A stretch of 64,000 nt of DNA from Rheinheimera salexigens (GCF_001752395.1 NZ_MKEK01000001.1:3079509-3143508), one strand, 5' to 3'; positions 15,768 through 25,673 are shown, counted from the first letter of the stretch. Made by a program: numbers and translations. The notes: generated by a model from the sequence alone, not told the origin.

Positions 15768-17327
15768 TTGCACAACGATCGCCAACAACTTGATAAGGCA
15801 ATAAAAGCACGTAAGTTGTTAGAAGACACTTACGAAGCGCAATTTAAAATACTTGCCCAGTTTGTGTCACGTTTGTCTTTAGCCTGTAAAGGGGTTGATG
15901 TTGAACTGGATAATAGGCTAGCAAAGCTACGCAGCGAATTAAATCGCGGTACCGATTTAGAAAAATTAATCCCCTTTATAGAATCAACCAGTACCTGTTT
16001 ACAGCAACTTGAATCTAAACATCAGCTTGAATTACAAAAAGCGCAACAAGGTATCGCTACAGCGGGTAAATATTTACAATTACAAAAAGGTTTACCCGAT
16101 CAATTACGCCGTGATTTACGATCGTTATTAGTCAGCGTTGAACAACCTTCTGCTACGGTACATGCTTTTTTACCGCATTTAACCAAGCTATCTGAGTTGT
16201 ATCAATCAGCATTACAAACTAAAGCCAGTATCGATCAAAACCAGACAAGCGATACTCGCTATACTGAGATTTGCCGAAAAATTAGTAACGAGTTAACCAA
16301 TTTATTAAGTGAACTGGCTTTTGCCGAAGAGTCTGCCATTGAAATTGATGGCATTCGTAGCAGCTTATTAGGTGAGTTATCAATTGAAGCTTTATTACAA
16401 GCTTGCCTTAAAACCATTAATATCATTATTCAGAGCATTAATAATGAACGACAATTGTCAGAGCACTTTTTATTAAAATTAAATGATACTTTAGCCACAG
16501 TGCAACAGGCTGTTATTGCTTCAGTTTCTAGCTCTAGTGCACTGCAGTCGCAATTAATAAGTTTTAATCAACAAATCAGTTTACAGATTAGCAATTTATC
16601 AAAGAGTAGCCGTAGCGCTACCTCGTTAGAGCAACTTAAATTGTTAGTGGCCGACAAGCTAACCACTATTTCTTTATCGCTAGAGCAACAGCAGCAGTTA
16701 GAGTTGGATCATCGGCAAAATATGCTGCAAACGCTAACCGGCATGACCCAGCGCTTACATGAGTTAGAGCAAGATGCTGTTATCTTTAAACAACGTATTG
16801 CTGAACAAAACTTTCGCAGTTTACAAGATTCTTTAACGCAAATACCTAATCGCGCTGCCTTTGACGAGCGCTACCAATTTGAATTAAAGCGGGCTAAGCG
16901 CTATAACAGCCCATTGTGTGTGGTGATTGCCGATGTTGATCATTTTAAAAGTATTAATGATAATTATGGCCATAACGCCGGCGATAAAACGTTAAAAGTG
17001 ATTGCAAAGGCGTTAAAAAACACCCTGCGTGAAACCGACTTTATTGCCCGCTATGGCGGTGAAGAGTTTATATTTTTATTTCCAAAAACGGCACTAAAAG
17101 ATTTAGAGAAACCGCTTAATACCCTGCGGGATAAAATAGCCAATATTCCGTTTAAATTTAAAAATGTTAAAGTGCCCATTACTATCTCATTCGGCGCTAC
17201 TCAACTTATTAGCACTGATACTCAGCGAAGTGCCGTTGACCGCGCCGATAAAGCATTATATGAAGCTAAGCATACTGGTCGTAATCAAGTCGTTCTAAAA
17301 CTAGCATCAGAAAATGTAACCGACTAA
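15768..17327 (+). CDS. Diguanylate cyclase with long N-terminal coiled-coil domain
   Basis: The 519-residue protein ends in a complete GGDEF domain. It has the active-site loop GGEEF (around 429-433), the metal/substrate motif DVDHFKSINDNYGHNAGD, and an intact inhibitory RxxD (RETD) exactly five residues before GGEEF, so product inhibition is expected. The first ~340 residues are helical and Gln/Leu-rich (coiled coils), with no membrane segment. TTG 15768 is chosen because AGGG lies upstream and no Met follows for most of the N-terminal domain. It makes c-di-GMP. It sits between queF and ppnN, genes that are close neighbours in enterics. Confidence 0.93.
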   Translation: MHNDRQQLDKAIKARKLLEDTYEAQFKILAQFVSRLSLACKGVDVELDNRLAKLRSELNRGTDLEKLIPFIESTSTCLQQLESKHQLELQKAQQGIATAGKYLQLQKGLPDQLRRDLRSLLVSVEQPSATVHAFLPHLTKLSELYQSALQTKASIDQNQTSDTRYTEICRKISNELTNLLSELAFAEESAIEIDGIRSSLLGELSIEALLQACLKTINIIIQSINNERQLSEHFLLKLNDTLATVQQAVIASVSSSSALQSQLISFNQQISLQISNLSKSSRSATSLEQLKLLVADKLTTISLSLEQQQQLELDHRQNMLQTLTGMTQRLHELEQDAVIFKQRIAEQNFRSLQDSLTQIPNRAAFDERYQFELKRAKRYNSPLCVVIADVDHFKSINDNYGHNAGDKTLKVIAKALKNTLRETDFIARYGGEEFIFLFPKTALKDLEKPLNTLRDKIANIPFKFKNVKVPITISFGATQLISTDTQRSAVDRADKALYEAKHTGRNQVVLKLASENVTD

Positions 17328-17346
17328 GTTTATACAAGGAACAGCC

Positions 17347-18705
17347 ATGCACGTGCAGCTAAACCCATTAGGTTCCATGGATTTATTATCTCAATTAGAA
17401 GTTGATAAATTAAAGCAAAATACCGAGCAAGCGACGTTTCAACTATTTCGTAATTGTTGCTTAGCGGTACTTAACGTCGGTAGCCATACTGACAGCTCAA
17501 CAGAAATTTATGAGCAATACCAAGATTTTAGAGTTAATTTACTCAGTCGTGAACGCGGCATTAAAATTGAGTTATTTAATCCGCCAGCAGATGCCTTTGT
17601 TGATGGCAATATTATTAAGGGTATTCATGAGCACCTGTTTGCTGTGCTACGCGATATCTTATTTTACCATTCTCGATTACAAAACCAAAAAAGCTGGCTC
17701 GACTTAAGCAATAGTAGCCACGTTACGCATGCCGTGTTTGATATTATGCGTAATGCTAGGGTGATAGACGCCACTAATGAGCCAAATTTAATTGTTTGTT
17801 GGGGCGGCCATTCCATTAGTGATATCGAGTATAAATACACTAAAGAAGTCGGTTATCAGCTTGGTTTACGGGGTTTAGATATTTGTACCGGTTGTGGCCC
17901 AGGAGCTATGAAAGGCCCAATGAAAGGTGCCACTATTGGCCATAATAAACAGCGTATTCGTAATGGCCGTTATTTAGGTATAACCGAGCCCAGTATTATC
18001 GCGGCAGAGCCACCTAACCCTATTGTTAATCAGCTGGTTATTCTACCTGATATCGAAAAACGCTTAGAAGCTTTTGTTCGAACAGCTCACGGTATTATTA
18101 TTTTTCCAGGTGGTGCCGGTACGGCAGAAGAGTTGTTATATTTATTAGGTATTATGCTGCATCCAGATAATGCTCAGCAGCAGTTACCGATTATATTAAC
18201 TGGACCTAAACAAAGTGAAGCTTATTTTAATCACTTAGCTAGTTTTGTAGAGCAAACCTTAGGCTCAGAAGCATTGGCACTTTTTGATATTATTATTGAC
18301 GATCCTATTGCCGTGGCGCGAAAACTAAAAGCTGCGAATAAAGCGGTACGTGATTATCGACTTGAAGTGGGTGATGCATATCATTTTAATTGGACCTTAA
18401 AAATAGATGCTGATTTTCAACAACCATTTTTACCCACTCACGCCAATATAGCCACGTTAGACTTACACTTGGAGCAGCCAAAAGCCAGTTTAGCCGCGAA
18501 TTTACGCCGAGCATTTTCTGCTGTCGTTGCTGGCAACGTTAAAGAAGAAGGCATTAAAGCTATTCGTGACCAAGGGCCTTTTATCATTAGTGGTGAGCCT
18601 AAATTAATGCAGCTAATGGATACCTTGCTGCAAGCTTTTGTCGAACAAGGTCGGATGAAATTACCGGGCAGCACTTATACCCCTTGCTATCGAGTGATTA
18701 AATAA
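17347..18705 (+). CDS. ppnN: Pyrimidine/purine nucleotide 5'-monophosphate nucleosidase
   Basis: PpnN (YgdH) cleaves nucleoside monophosphates to base and ribose-5-phosphate; in E. coli it is activated by (p)ppGpp. The 452 residues match the family. The LOG-type Rossmann domain has CWGGHSIS, GCGPGAMKGPMKGA and the signature PGGAGTAEELLYLLG, with the family's own N- and C-terminal domains. AAGGAA precedes the ATG. It ends directly against xni (ATG follows the stop with no gap), an order also found in enterics nearby. Confidence 0.95.
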   Translation: MHVQLNPLGSMDLLSQLEVDKLKQNTEQATFQLFRNCCLAVLNVGSHTDSSTEIYEQYQDFRVNLLSRERGIKIELFNPPADAFVDGNIIKGIHEHLFAVLRDILFYHSRLQNQKSWLDLSNSSHVTHAVFDIMRNARVIDATNEPNLIVCWGGHSISDIEYKYTKEVGYQLGLRGLDICTGCGPGAMKGPMKGATIGHNKQRIRNGRYLGITEPSIIAAEPPNPIVNQLVILPDIEKRLEAFVRTAHGIIIFPGGAGTAEELLYLLGIMLHPDNAQQQLPIILTGPKQSEAYFNHLASFVEQTLGSEALALFDIIIDDPIAVARKLKAANKAVRDYRLEVGDAYHFNWTLKIDADFQQPFLPTHANIATLDLHLEQPKASLAANLRRAFSAVVAGNVKEEGIKAIRDQGPFIISGEPKLMQLMDTLLQAFVEQGRMKLPGSTYTPCYRVIK

Positions 18706-19515
18706 ATGGCGCATTTGTTATTGATAGATGCGATGAACTTGATCCGACGCATCTACGCGGTACAAGAGAGACCGTATTTACCGTTAGCAAATGAAGTTGC
18801 CGCCACCACTAAAGCGCAAATTATTACTAATACCGAGCAAACGCTTCGTCAGTCATTGTTAAAATTGCAGCATGAGCTTAAACCAAGCCATGCTGCATTA
18901 GTTTTTGATGGTGAAAACAGCTATTGGCGGCGGCAGTTATTTGCCGATTACAAAGCCAACCGTAAACCGATGCCGACTATGCTGGCCGATGCGCTGCCGG
19001 CTTTACAACAGGTCGCTAAACAGCTGGGATTTCATTCATTACAACAACAAGACTATGAAGCAGATGATATTATTGCCTCTATTGCCACTCGCATGGCCCA
19101 GCACCAACAACAAGTGACGATTGTTTCTACCGATAAAGGCTTTTTGCCGCTGATGTCAGAACAGATCCATGTTTATGATCATTTTAATCGCCAGTTCAAT
19201 AGTAGCGATACCGTACAAGAAAAGTTTGGTGTGCCACCGGAGCAATTAGTACGCTACTGGAGCTTAGTGGGCGATAACACCAATAATATACCCGGTGTAC
19301 CAGGCATAGGCCCGAAAACGGCCCTGGAATTACTGGCGTTAGCCGACACCCTGGGCCAAGCTATAAAGCATGAACAATGCCATAAAAAAACCAGCGAGAA
19401 GATTTTGCAACATAAAGACGACATCCAAATATTTATGCAAATATTAAGTTTAAAGACCGATGTCGAACTTGGCGTAAATTTACAGGAGCTTCGTCTTGAA
19501 CCCAGCACGGCCTAG
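18706..19515 (+). CDS. xni: Flap endonuclease Xni
   Basis: Xni is a 5'-nuclease of the PolA-exonuclease/FEN family acting on branched DNA. Visible metal-site and family motifs are DAMNLIRRIYAVQ at the N-terminus, DYEADDIIASIA, VSTDKGF, and the helix-hairpin-helix region GDNTNNIPGVPGIGPKTALELL. The length is 269 residues. It starts immediately after ppnN, and its last 20 bases contain the ribosome site and TTG start of the next gene, so the run ppnN-xni-DUF3192 is an operon. Confidence 0.94.
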   Translation: MAHLLLIDAMNLIRRIYAVQERPYLPLANEVAATTKAQIITNTEQTLRQSLLKLQHELKPSHAALVFDGENSYWRRQLFADYKANRKPMPTMLADALPALQQVAKQLGFHSLQQQDYEADDIIASIATRMAQHQQQVTIVSTDKGFLPLMSEQIHVYDHFNRQFNSSDTVQEKFGVPPEQLVRYWSLVGDNTNNIPGVPGIGPKTALELLALADTLGQAIKHEQCHKKTSEKILQHKDDIQIFMQILSLKTDVELGVNLQELRLEPSTA

Positions 19516-19945
19516 TCAATACAACCTACTGCATTATTTTGCCAGTACCAAAGCAAAACTGCTGTTGTTTTGTCTTGTCGGCGTGGGCAGCTACTTACTG
19601 CTAACCTTGGCCGTGGTGTTTTTTTATCAAGATAATACCGAGCAAATGAATTGGGCTGATCGCGAAGCCTTTAATGCTAAAATTATCGCCACCTATAAAC
19701 CGCATACAGGCTTGAGCCAAACTGACATTTTGCAAAGATTAGGTAGCCCTGATATTACCGAAGCAATAAAAACCAACGCAGATATTTATCAAGTGTTGTA
19801 CTTTCGTACCCATAGAAATAATCCGGACGGTATTACCACCGCTGATGAATGCACCGCTCTATTATTAAAAAATCGTCAGCTAATTGCTATTGGCACAGAT
19901 GCTGTCAGCCAATTTAACGCTATAAAATCCAGTTTAACCCAATAA
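19496..19945 (+). CDS. DUF3192 protein with membrane anchor
   Basis: The TTG at 19496 has an AGGAG site (19483-19487) with good spacing, both inside the end of xni, so the start is well supported and coupled. The 149 residues have one transmembrane helix (KLLLFCLVGVGSYLLLTLAV, about 20-44) and a DUF3192 domain: TDILQRLGSPDITEA, QVLYFRTHRNNPDGITTADEC, LIAIGTDAV. It is a paralogue of the lipoprotein at 12559-12936, sharing YFRTH and DECT-like positions. Function is unknown. Confidence 0.82.
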   Translation: MNPARPSQYNLLHYFASTKAKLLLFCLVGVGSYLLLTLAVVFFYQDNTEQMNWADREAFNAKIIATYKPHTGLSQTDILQRLGSPDITEAIKTNADIYQVLYFRTHRNNPDGITTADECTALLLKNRQLIAIGTDAVSQFNAIKSSLTQ

Positions 19946-19951
19946 ATCAGT

Positions 19952-21424
19952 ATGGCCGCTAATCCGCTTACGCCATGGCAACTTTATACTCAGCTGTATC
20001 AACAACAGTTAGCCAGCCTTAAAGCAACTGAGTCCAAAGCACAGCTTTATCAATTTAGTCAGCAATTAACCGCAAGCCGCTTAGCGTTAATTGAGCAACC
20101 GGTATCGGTTTTAAAGTATAAACCCGCTTTAACGCCCGCTCTGGTAAGAATCGAAATACTATATATTTGCTGCCTAAATTATCAATGGCCAATTGCAATA
20201 ACTTCTTTATTGCTTAGTAGCAGTTTTTGCAGCAGCCTACACGCAGACGTGTTAGCTCAAGCTGACCACTCGGTAGCTAAACTGACTAAATACCCGGCAC
20301 TGGCTTGTGCCAAAAACCAGCCGCAAAATTTGCCCCATAATATTTTGGCTATTCTTAGCCACTGTTATGCCACTCAGAGGCGCTTAGCTTATAGCCGACA
20401 ACTGTCGTTAAGTAACTTATTAACGTTAGCAGAACAACTGACTGCATCTAAATCAGCAGCAGTAACGACAACAGAGGCTTCAGCAGTAACCTTTGACAGC
20501 CTAAGCCAGCAAATGGCCTTACTTATCATGCATAGTGGCTGTGAGCTTGAATTAAAGCTATTAACGGTATTAGCAAAGAACATTAGTCAGCCTGTCGCGC
20601 CGTCCGCGCTGGCGAGCACAACAATTAGCTTATTATCTAATGACTCCATGGTTGCTCAGTTGCCTTTAGATGACTACGCGCAGCTAGAAAGTTATATCAG
20701 TCAGCATCCGGTCATGGCTACTCACGTTATGCAACGCGCGTCACAGCTTAACCGACAACGACAACATATAAGCCAAGTCAAATTAGCCATTTCATTGCTA
20801 GGCATAAATGCTTTGCCGCTATTATTAGCCCGTGCCGAAGTGCAGCAACAATTAGCCGATCTCAACCTACCCAACCATACATTATTGCAACAGTTTACCC
20901 AGTGTTTTGCTAGCGCATTATTGCTATTGCTACCCGGCGAACTCACTGAAGATAAAGCCCAACTCATCGCGCTTTGTCTAAGTGCACCTTTATGGCTTAG
21001 CCCGCATAATTATTTACAGCCTATAGTCAATATAATCCGCTTAAACCCTGCACAGTCGCACCTAAACTTACCTTTAACCACTTTAATGGCTGATGATAAA
21101 TACTTAAGTCATGTCCAGTTACTGTTGAATCGTTATCAGTTAGGTGATTGGCAACATGCGGCGACAGAACTGATATCTTACCTGCAACGTAAACCAACGA
21201 AGCTGAGTTATCTGAGTTTAGGTTTATTAACGGCTTGGCAAGGCGCAAAAACGACTATGGCTTCAGCTCCATCTGCACAGGCTAATGCTAGCGCGCCTTT
21301 ACAGCAGCTTTTATTACGCTTACAGCAACAGGCTGCAGCAAACTTTAGCTATCAAGCCGATGAACTGTGTCAGCTAATTGCTAGCAAAACTCACTGCTAT
21401 TGTCCGCTACAGCTAGATTTGTAG
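19952..21424 (+). CDS. HDOD-like protein, divergent
   Basis: The 490-residue protein starts six bases after the DUF3192 gene and is rich in Leu, Gln and Ala. Its middle (about 230-290) resembles an HDOD segment: LESYISQHPVMATHVMQRASQLN followed by ISQVKLAISLLGINALPLLLAR, like the family's LLxxANSA...V.SxxxAIxxLGxxxL. The HD residues themselves are not evident, as is normal for HDOD. The N-terminal half is unassigned. HDOD proteins usually act in signalling, and several c-di-GMP genes lie nearby. The assignment is moderate. Confidence 0.6.
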   Translation: MAANPLTPWQLYTQLYQQQLASLKATESKAQLYQFSQQLTASRLALIEQPVSVLKYKPALTPALVRIEILYICCLNYQWPIAITSLLLSSSFCSSLHADVLAQADHSVAKLTKYPALACAKNQPQNLPHNILAILSHCYATQRRLAYSRQLSLSNLLTLAEQLTASKSAAVTTTEASAVTFDSLSQQMALLIMHSGCELELKLLTVLAKNISQPVAPSALASTTISLLSNDSMVAQLPLDDYAQLESYISQHPVMATHVMQRASQLNRQRQHISQVKLAISLLGINALPLLLARAEVQQQLADLNLPNHTLLQQFTQCFASALLLLLPGELTEDKAQLIALCLSAPLWLSPHNYLQPIVNIIRLNPAQSHLNLPLTTLMADDKYLSHVQLLLNRYQLGDWQHAATELISYLQRKPTKLSYLSLGLLTAWQGAKTTMASAPSAQANASAPLQQLLLRLQQQAAANFSYQADELCQLIASKTHCYCPLQLDL

Positions 21425-21583
21425 TTATAGCGCTATTCACCTTGTTTATAGGCACTATAAGCCGCAGCTAAGCTGAGTAAGCCATAGCTAACTGGCGCAT
21501 TCATGCAAAAAATGCTATATTCAGCGCCGTTCTCAGAGGCCCATCAGAGGCACTCTCTTGCATATAAAAGCTAAGGATCCCCC

Positions 21584-22591
21584 ATGAGTAATCAGACAAT
21601 TACTGTCATCAAAGGTGATGGCATTGGCCCGAGTATTGTTGAAGCCGCAATTCAAGTATTAGATAAAGTTGGCTGTAACTTTACTTATGAATATGTTGAT
21701 GCTGGCTTAACAGCATTAGAAAAAACCGGTGAGCTATTACCGCAAGCTACTATAGATGCGATTGCTCGCAATAAAATCACTTTAAAGGGTCCTTTAACCA
21801 CACCTGTAGGTGATGGTTTTACCTCGATTAACGTTACTCTGCGTAAACAATTCAGCCTGTACTCTAACGTACGGCCAGTTATTTCGTTTAAAGGTACTAA
21901 AGCGCGTTATGAGAATATTGATATTATCACTATTCGTGAAAATACCGAGGGCATGTATTCTGGCCATGGCCAAGTCGTATCTGCAGATGGCATGGTCGCA
22001 GAAGCATCTAGCGTTATTACGCGCGATGGCGCCGAGCGTATAGCGGTATTCGCCTTTGAAACTGCTCGTCGTGAAAAGCGTAAAAAAGTGACTATCGTAC
22101 ACAAAGCTAATATTCTTAAATCAACTTCAGGCTTATTCTTAAAAACGGCGCGTGAAGTCGCGAGCCGCTATCCTGATATTGAAAGCCAAGAAATGATTGT
22201 TGATAATACCTGTATGCAGCTGGTAATGAACCCACAACAGTTTGATGTCATTGTTACTACCAATTTATTTGGTGATATTATATCTGACTTATGTGCCGGT
22301 TTAGTTGGTGGTTTAGGTATGGCGCCAGGCGCTAACATTGGTACTGACTGTGCCATTTTTGAAGCCGTACACGGCAGTGCGCCAGATATTGCCGGTAAAA
22401 ACTTAGCCAACCCAAGCTCGGTTATCTTAGCCTCGATTCAAATGCTAGATTATTTAGGCGAACACGAAAAGTCATTGAAAATTCGTACTGCATTAGCTGA
22501 TGTTATTGCAACGGGTGATCGGACTACGCGTGACTTAGGTGGTAATTATGGTACCACTGACTTTACCGCCGCGATGTTAGAGCGCTTATAA
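21584..22591 (+). CDS. Isocitrate dehydrogenase, NAD-type
   Basis: This beta-decarboxylating dehydrogenase of 335 residues oxidises isocitrate to 2-oxoglutarate in the TCA cycle. It has the substrate helix and loop (SINVTLRKQFSLYSNVRP; RENTEGMYSG), the Lys/Asp metal-site region (HKANILKST; FGDIISDL) and the cofactor loop HGSAPDIAGKNLANP. At the two positions where NADP-enzymes carry Lys-Tyr, this one has Asp-Ile, the NAD-specific pair known from the isopropylmalate dehydrogenase family. AAGGATCC precedes the ATG and a strong terminator follows. The gene is not beside leuCD, which argues against LeuB; homoisocitrate dehydrogenase is less likely. Confidence 0.9.
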   Translation: MSNQTITVIKGDGIGPSIVEAAIQVLDKVGCNFTYEYVDAGLTALEKTGELLPQATIDAIARNKITLKGPLTTPVGDGFTSINVTLRKQFSLYSNVRPVISFKGTKARYENIDIITIRENTEGMYSGHGQVVSADGMVAEASSVITRDGAERIAVFAFETARREKRKKVTIVHKANILKSTSGLFLKTAREVASRYPDIESQEMIVDNTCMQLVMNPQQFDVIVTTNLFGDIISDLCAGLVGGLGMAPGANIGTDCAIFEAVHGSAPDIAGKNLANPSSVILASIQMLDYLGEHEKSLKIRTALADVIATGDRTTRDLGGNYGTTDFTAAMLERL

Positions 22592-22621
22592 TCGTTCAGA
22601 CGGGTTAAAAGTAGTAAACTA

Positions 22622-22645
22622 AAAAAGGCGCTGATGCGCCTTTTT
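22622..22645 (+). terminator. Rho-independent terminator after isocitrate dehydrogenase
   Basis: The perfect 10-base stem AAAAAGGCGC / GCGCCTTTTT closes a TGAT loop and is followed by ATTT. It lies 31 bases after the stop codon. Confidence 0.9.
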
Positions 22646-22674
22646 ATTTGGTCTAGCAATATTTTGGAGCAACA

Positions 22675-22899
22675 ATGTCAGCAACCCAAGCAAATAACCC
22701 ACTACACGGCGTAACCTTAGAGCAAGTCGTTACTGCTTTAGTCGACCATTATGGCTGGCCTGTATTAGCGCAAAAAATAGATATAAACTGCTTTCAAATT
22801 GATCCGTCTATAAAAAGCAGTTTAAAGTTTCTGCGCCGCACGCCTTGGGCTAGAGACAAAGTTGAACAACTGTATATTGTGACTAAACTGCGCAGTTAA
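22675..22899 (+). CDS. VF530 family protein (DUF2132)
   Basis: This 74-residue basic protein has the family pattern [55 protein letters not shown]530 proteins are small and are annotated as DNA-binding on structural grounds; the cellular role is not known. GGAGC precedes the ATG. The gene stands alone behind a terminator. Confidence 0.9.
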   Translation: MSATQANNPLHGVTLEQVVTALVDHYGWPVLAQKIDINCFQIDPSIKSSLKFLRRTPWARDKVEQLYIVTKLRS

Positions 22900-22958
22900 G
22901 CAGCTTAGTTAGTTATTAACTTAGTAGCTTAGTAAATCAGTAGCTTAGTAGCTAACGG

Positions 22959-23432
22959 TTAGCCTTTTTCTGCTAACGGTTGGCTATAGGCTAATTCCAT
23001 ATCCCATGGCAGTTGGATCCAGGTATCTTGTTCAATATCAGTTATATACTTGTCCACTAACGGTTTACCCTGTGGCTTAGCATAGATAGTGACAAAATAA
23101 GCTTTAGGAAACAAACTACGCAATACTTTTGCCGTTTCACCGGTATCAACTAAGTCATCCACCACTAATAGCTTTTCACTATCTTCGATACTGGCTTGTT
23201 TTAAAACCTGTAAGCTACCTTGCTGATTATATTCATAACTGGCGACACAAATACTATCGACCAGCCGAATATTTAATTCACGCGCTAAAATAGCAGCAGG
23301 CACTAAGCCACCACGACTTACGGCTAAAATTCCGGTATAGCCACCCTCTAATAACTGATGGGCTAACTCTTTTGTAGCACGATGAAATGCTTCCCAAGAG
23401 ACATAAAACTGCTTATTTTTAGATAAAGACAT
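22959..23432 (-). CDS. gpt: Xanthine(-guanine) phosphoribosyltransferase
   Basis: Gpt converts xanthine and guanine with PRPP to XMP and GMP. The 157-residue protein shows the PRPP-binding signature LLVVDDLVDTGET, an N-terminal loop AVSRGGLVPAAILARELNIR, and the C-terminal hood WIQLPWDMELAY typical of enteric-type XGPRT. It lies downstream of deoB and deoD in the same direction, 52 bases from deoD, making a purine-salvage neighbourhood. Confidence 0.94.
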   Translation of the reverse strand: MSLSKNKQFYVSWEAFHRATKELAHQLLEGGYTGILAVSRGGLVPAAILARELNIRLVDSICVASYEYNQQGSLQVLKQASIEDSEKLLVVDDLVDTGETAKVLRSLFPKAYFVTIYAKPQGKPLVDKYITDIEQDTWIQLPWDMELAYSQPLAEKG

Positions 23433-23484
23433 ATTAATTCTCGTCTGTTTAGGCGGCTATAACTAGATTAGTAGTATCGCTAAG

Positions 23485-24186
23485 TTAGATACAGCCAAGC
23501 GCCACTTCGACCATTTCATTAAAACTGGTTTGACGCAATTCAGCACTTAAGGCTTCACCAGTACGGATATGATCACTCACAGTAAATATAGCTAAAGCAT
23601 TAATACCGTATTCGGCAGCCACACCGTATAAACCCGCCGCTTCCATTTCTACGGCTAACACACCATATTTTTCTAACTTATCAAACACGGTTGGGTCCGG
23701 GTTATAAAATAAATCGGCCGTAAACACATTGCCCACTTTAACATCGATATCTTTGGCTCGCGCTGCGGCTACTGCTTTTTCTAATAAGCTATAGCTAGCA
23801 ATGGCAGCAAAATCCATACCGCCTAAACGGTTGCGGTTAACATTGGAATCAGTACTTGCACCCATACCAATAACCACATCTCGTACCTTAACTGATAACG
23901 GTAAACCACCGCATGAGCCAATACGAATAATGTTTTTTACACCGTAAAACTTTGCTAATTCAGTGGCATATAACGACATTGATGGAATGCCCATGCCCGA
24001 GCCTAATACACTGACTGGTTTGCCCTGATAAGTGCCGGTATAACCAAACATATTGCGCACGGTATTAACGCAAACCACATCGCTTAAAAACGTTTCAGCG
24101 ATATGCTTAGCCCGCAGTGGATCACCGGGCATTAGTACAGTTTCAGCAAAAGCGCCTTCAGCGGCATTAATATGCGGAGTAGCCAT
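23485..24186 (-). CDS. deoD: Purine nucleoside phosphorylase, DeoD type
   Basis: DeoD phosphorolyses purine (deoxy)nucleosides to base and (deoxy)ribose-1-phosphate. The 233-residue hexameric-type enzyme has the MATPHINA start, phosphate-binding residues in MPGDPLRAK and RIGSCGG, the MEAAGLYG segment with the substrate Glu, and [10 protein letters not shown] with the catalytic Asp. AGAGA precedes the ATG. It follows deoB, whose enzyme converts the pentose-1-phosphate it makes. Confidence 0.96.
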   Translation of the reverse strand: MATPHINAAEGAFAETVLMPGDPLRAKHIAETFLSDVVCVNTVRNMFGYTGTYQGKPVSVLGSGMGIPSMSLYATELAKFYGVKNIIRIGSCGGLPLSVKVRDVVIGMGASTDSNVNRNRLGGMDFAAIASYSLLEKAVAAARAKDIDVKVGNVFTADLFYNPDPTVFDKLEKYGVLAVEMEAAGLYGVAAEYGINALAIFTVSDHIRTGEALSAELRQTSFNEMVEVALGCI

Positions 24187-24260
24187 AAAATTCTCTTATT
24201 AGTTATTCAAGTTCTGGTTAATTAATTCTGGTATTCACTATCTGTTTATTGGCAAGTTGC

Positions 24261-25478
24261 TTATTTAAAACTAATTTGCGCTAAAAATGAATCACCATAC
24301 TGCATTGGTTCTAAGTTAAAATATTCAGCTAAGGTTTGGCCTATATCAGCAAAGCTATTACGCTTACCTAAGTTAACGGCGTGCATACCGGGTTGATACA
24401 CCAGTACCGGAATATATTCCCGAGTATGTTCAGTACCAGGCCAAGTAGGATCGCAACCATGATCAGCGGTTAAAATAAGCATGGTATCCGCGTCACAAGC
24501 GGCCATGACCTCGGCTAAACGGGTATCAAAATACTCTAGCGCCTCGCCATAACCAATGGCATCACGCCGATGGCCATAGTTTTGATCAAAATCAACCAAG
24601 TTAGTAAATATAAGACTATTATCCGGCTGTTGGGCCATTTGTTCTAAACTGGTATCAACTAAAGCGGTTAAGCCGGTCGCTTTAATGTTTTTAGTGATGC
24701 CCTGATGGGCATAAATATCGGCTATTTTGCCAATGCTGATCACTTGGCCATTAGCCTTTGTTAGTTTATCTAACACGGTTGGCGCGGGTGGCAGTACAGA
24801 GAAATCACGACGATTACCCGTACGGGCATAATTTGCCGCACTATCGCCTAAAAATGGCCGAGCGATTACGCGGCCAATATTATACTTATCTAATAATTCG
24901 CGAGCAACTAAACAAAAATCAAGTAACTTTTGTAAACCAAAATGTTCTTCATGCGCCGCCACTTGAAACACACTGTCAGCAGATGTATAGCAAATTGGCA
25001 TACCGGTTTTAATATGCTCATCGCCAAGCTTGACTAAAATATCAGTGCCCGAGGCATGACAATTACCCAAAATACCGCTTACACCGGTACGTTGGCACAG
25101 TTCATTAATCAGTTCTGGCGGAAAGCTGTTGGTTTTATCATGGAAATAACCCCATTCAAACAACACAGGCACTCCTGCCATCTCCCAATGACCACTTGGT
25201 GTGTCTTTACCACTGCTAAGCTCTTGAGCATAGCCATAGCCACCTTTAAGCTCGGTAGCACTTGGTACGTTAGCTTGCTGGCCTGAACTCGCTTCTGTCG
25301 CGGCATTAACTAAACCTAAAGCAGTTAAATTCGGTAATGCTAACTGACGGCCTTTTTGTTTAAAAAACTCAGTGGCGATACTGGCGAAGGTGTTAGCACC
25401 TACATCATTAAATTTTTCAGCATCGGCTGAATAGCCAATACCAAAACTGTCTAGCACCAGTATTACTGCTTTAGTCAT
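24261..25478 (-). CDS. deoB: Phosphopentomutase
   Basis: DeoB interconverts (deoxy)ribose-1- and 5-phosphates, linking nucleoside breakdown to the pentose pathway. I take ATG 25478 (GGAG eight bases upstream; protein starts [20 protein letters not shown]) and not the codon at 25523, giving 405 residues, normal for the family. It is an alkaline-phosphatase-fold metalloenzyme, with metal ligands in [18 protein letters not shown] and [10 protein letters not shown]. The phosphorylated Thr lies in [13 protein letters not shown]. It is the first gene of deoB-deoD-gpt. Confidence 0.96.
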   Translation of the reverse strand: MTKAVILVLDSFGIGYSADAEKFNDVGANTFASIATEFFKQKGRQLALPNLTALGLVNAATEASSGQQANVPSATELKGGYGYAQELSSGKDTPSGHWEMAGVPVLFEWGYFHDKTNSFPPELINELCQRTGVSGILGNCHASGTDILVKLGDEHIKTGMPICYTSADSVFQVAAHEEHFGLQKLLDFCLVARELLDKYNIGRVIARPFLGDSAANYARTGNRRDFSVLPPAPTVLDKLTKANGQVISIGKIADIYAHQGITKNIKATGLTALVDTSLEQMAQQPDNSLIFTNLVDFDQNYGHRRDAIGYGEALEYFDTRLAEVMAACDADTMLILTADHGCDPTWPGTEHTREYIPVLVYQPGMHAVNLGKRNSFADIGQTLAEYFNLEPMQYGDSFLAQISFK

Positions 25479-25634
25479 ATCTGTTACTCCAACGATGTCT
25501 TGATTAAGATCACAGCTTAACACAGAGCCACTGTAAAGCTGGTCGTATAGTCACCAAGATCTGCCAAAAAATAAAAAGGGCACGCAGTGTAAAACGAAGC
25601 CCTCGCTTTTACAATGCTTAGGCCTAAAAACGAT

Positions 25635-25657
25635 AAAGCCCGCCAGTAGCGGGCTTT
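25635..25657 (-). terminator. Hairpin downstream of the prolyl oligopeptidase gene
   Basis: AAAGCCCGC / GCGGGCTTT encloses a 5-base loop, 17 bases past the stop of the gene at 25674. The T-run is short on both strands (three to four), so termination strength is uncertain. Confidence 0.65.
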
Positions 25658-25673
25658 TAATCACATAAGCGCC

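Noticed and set aside
24261..25523. Extended deoB start at 25523
   Set aside because: The extra 15 residues are not part of the family; GGAG lies just before ATG 25478.
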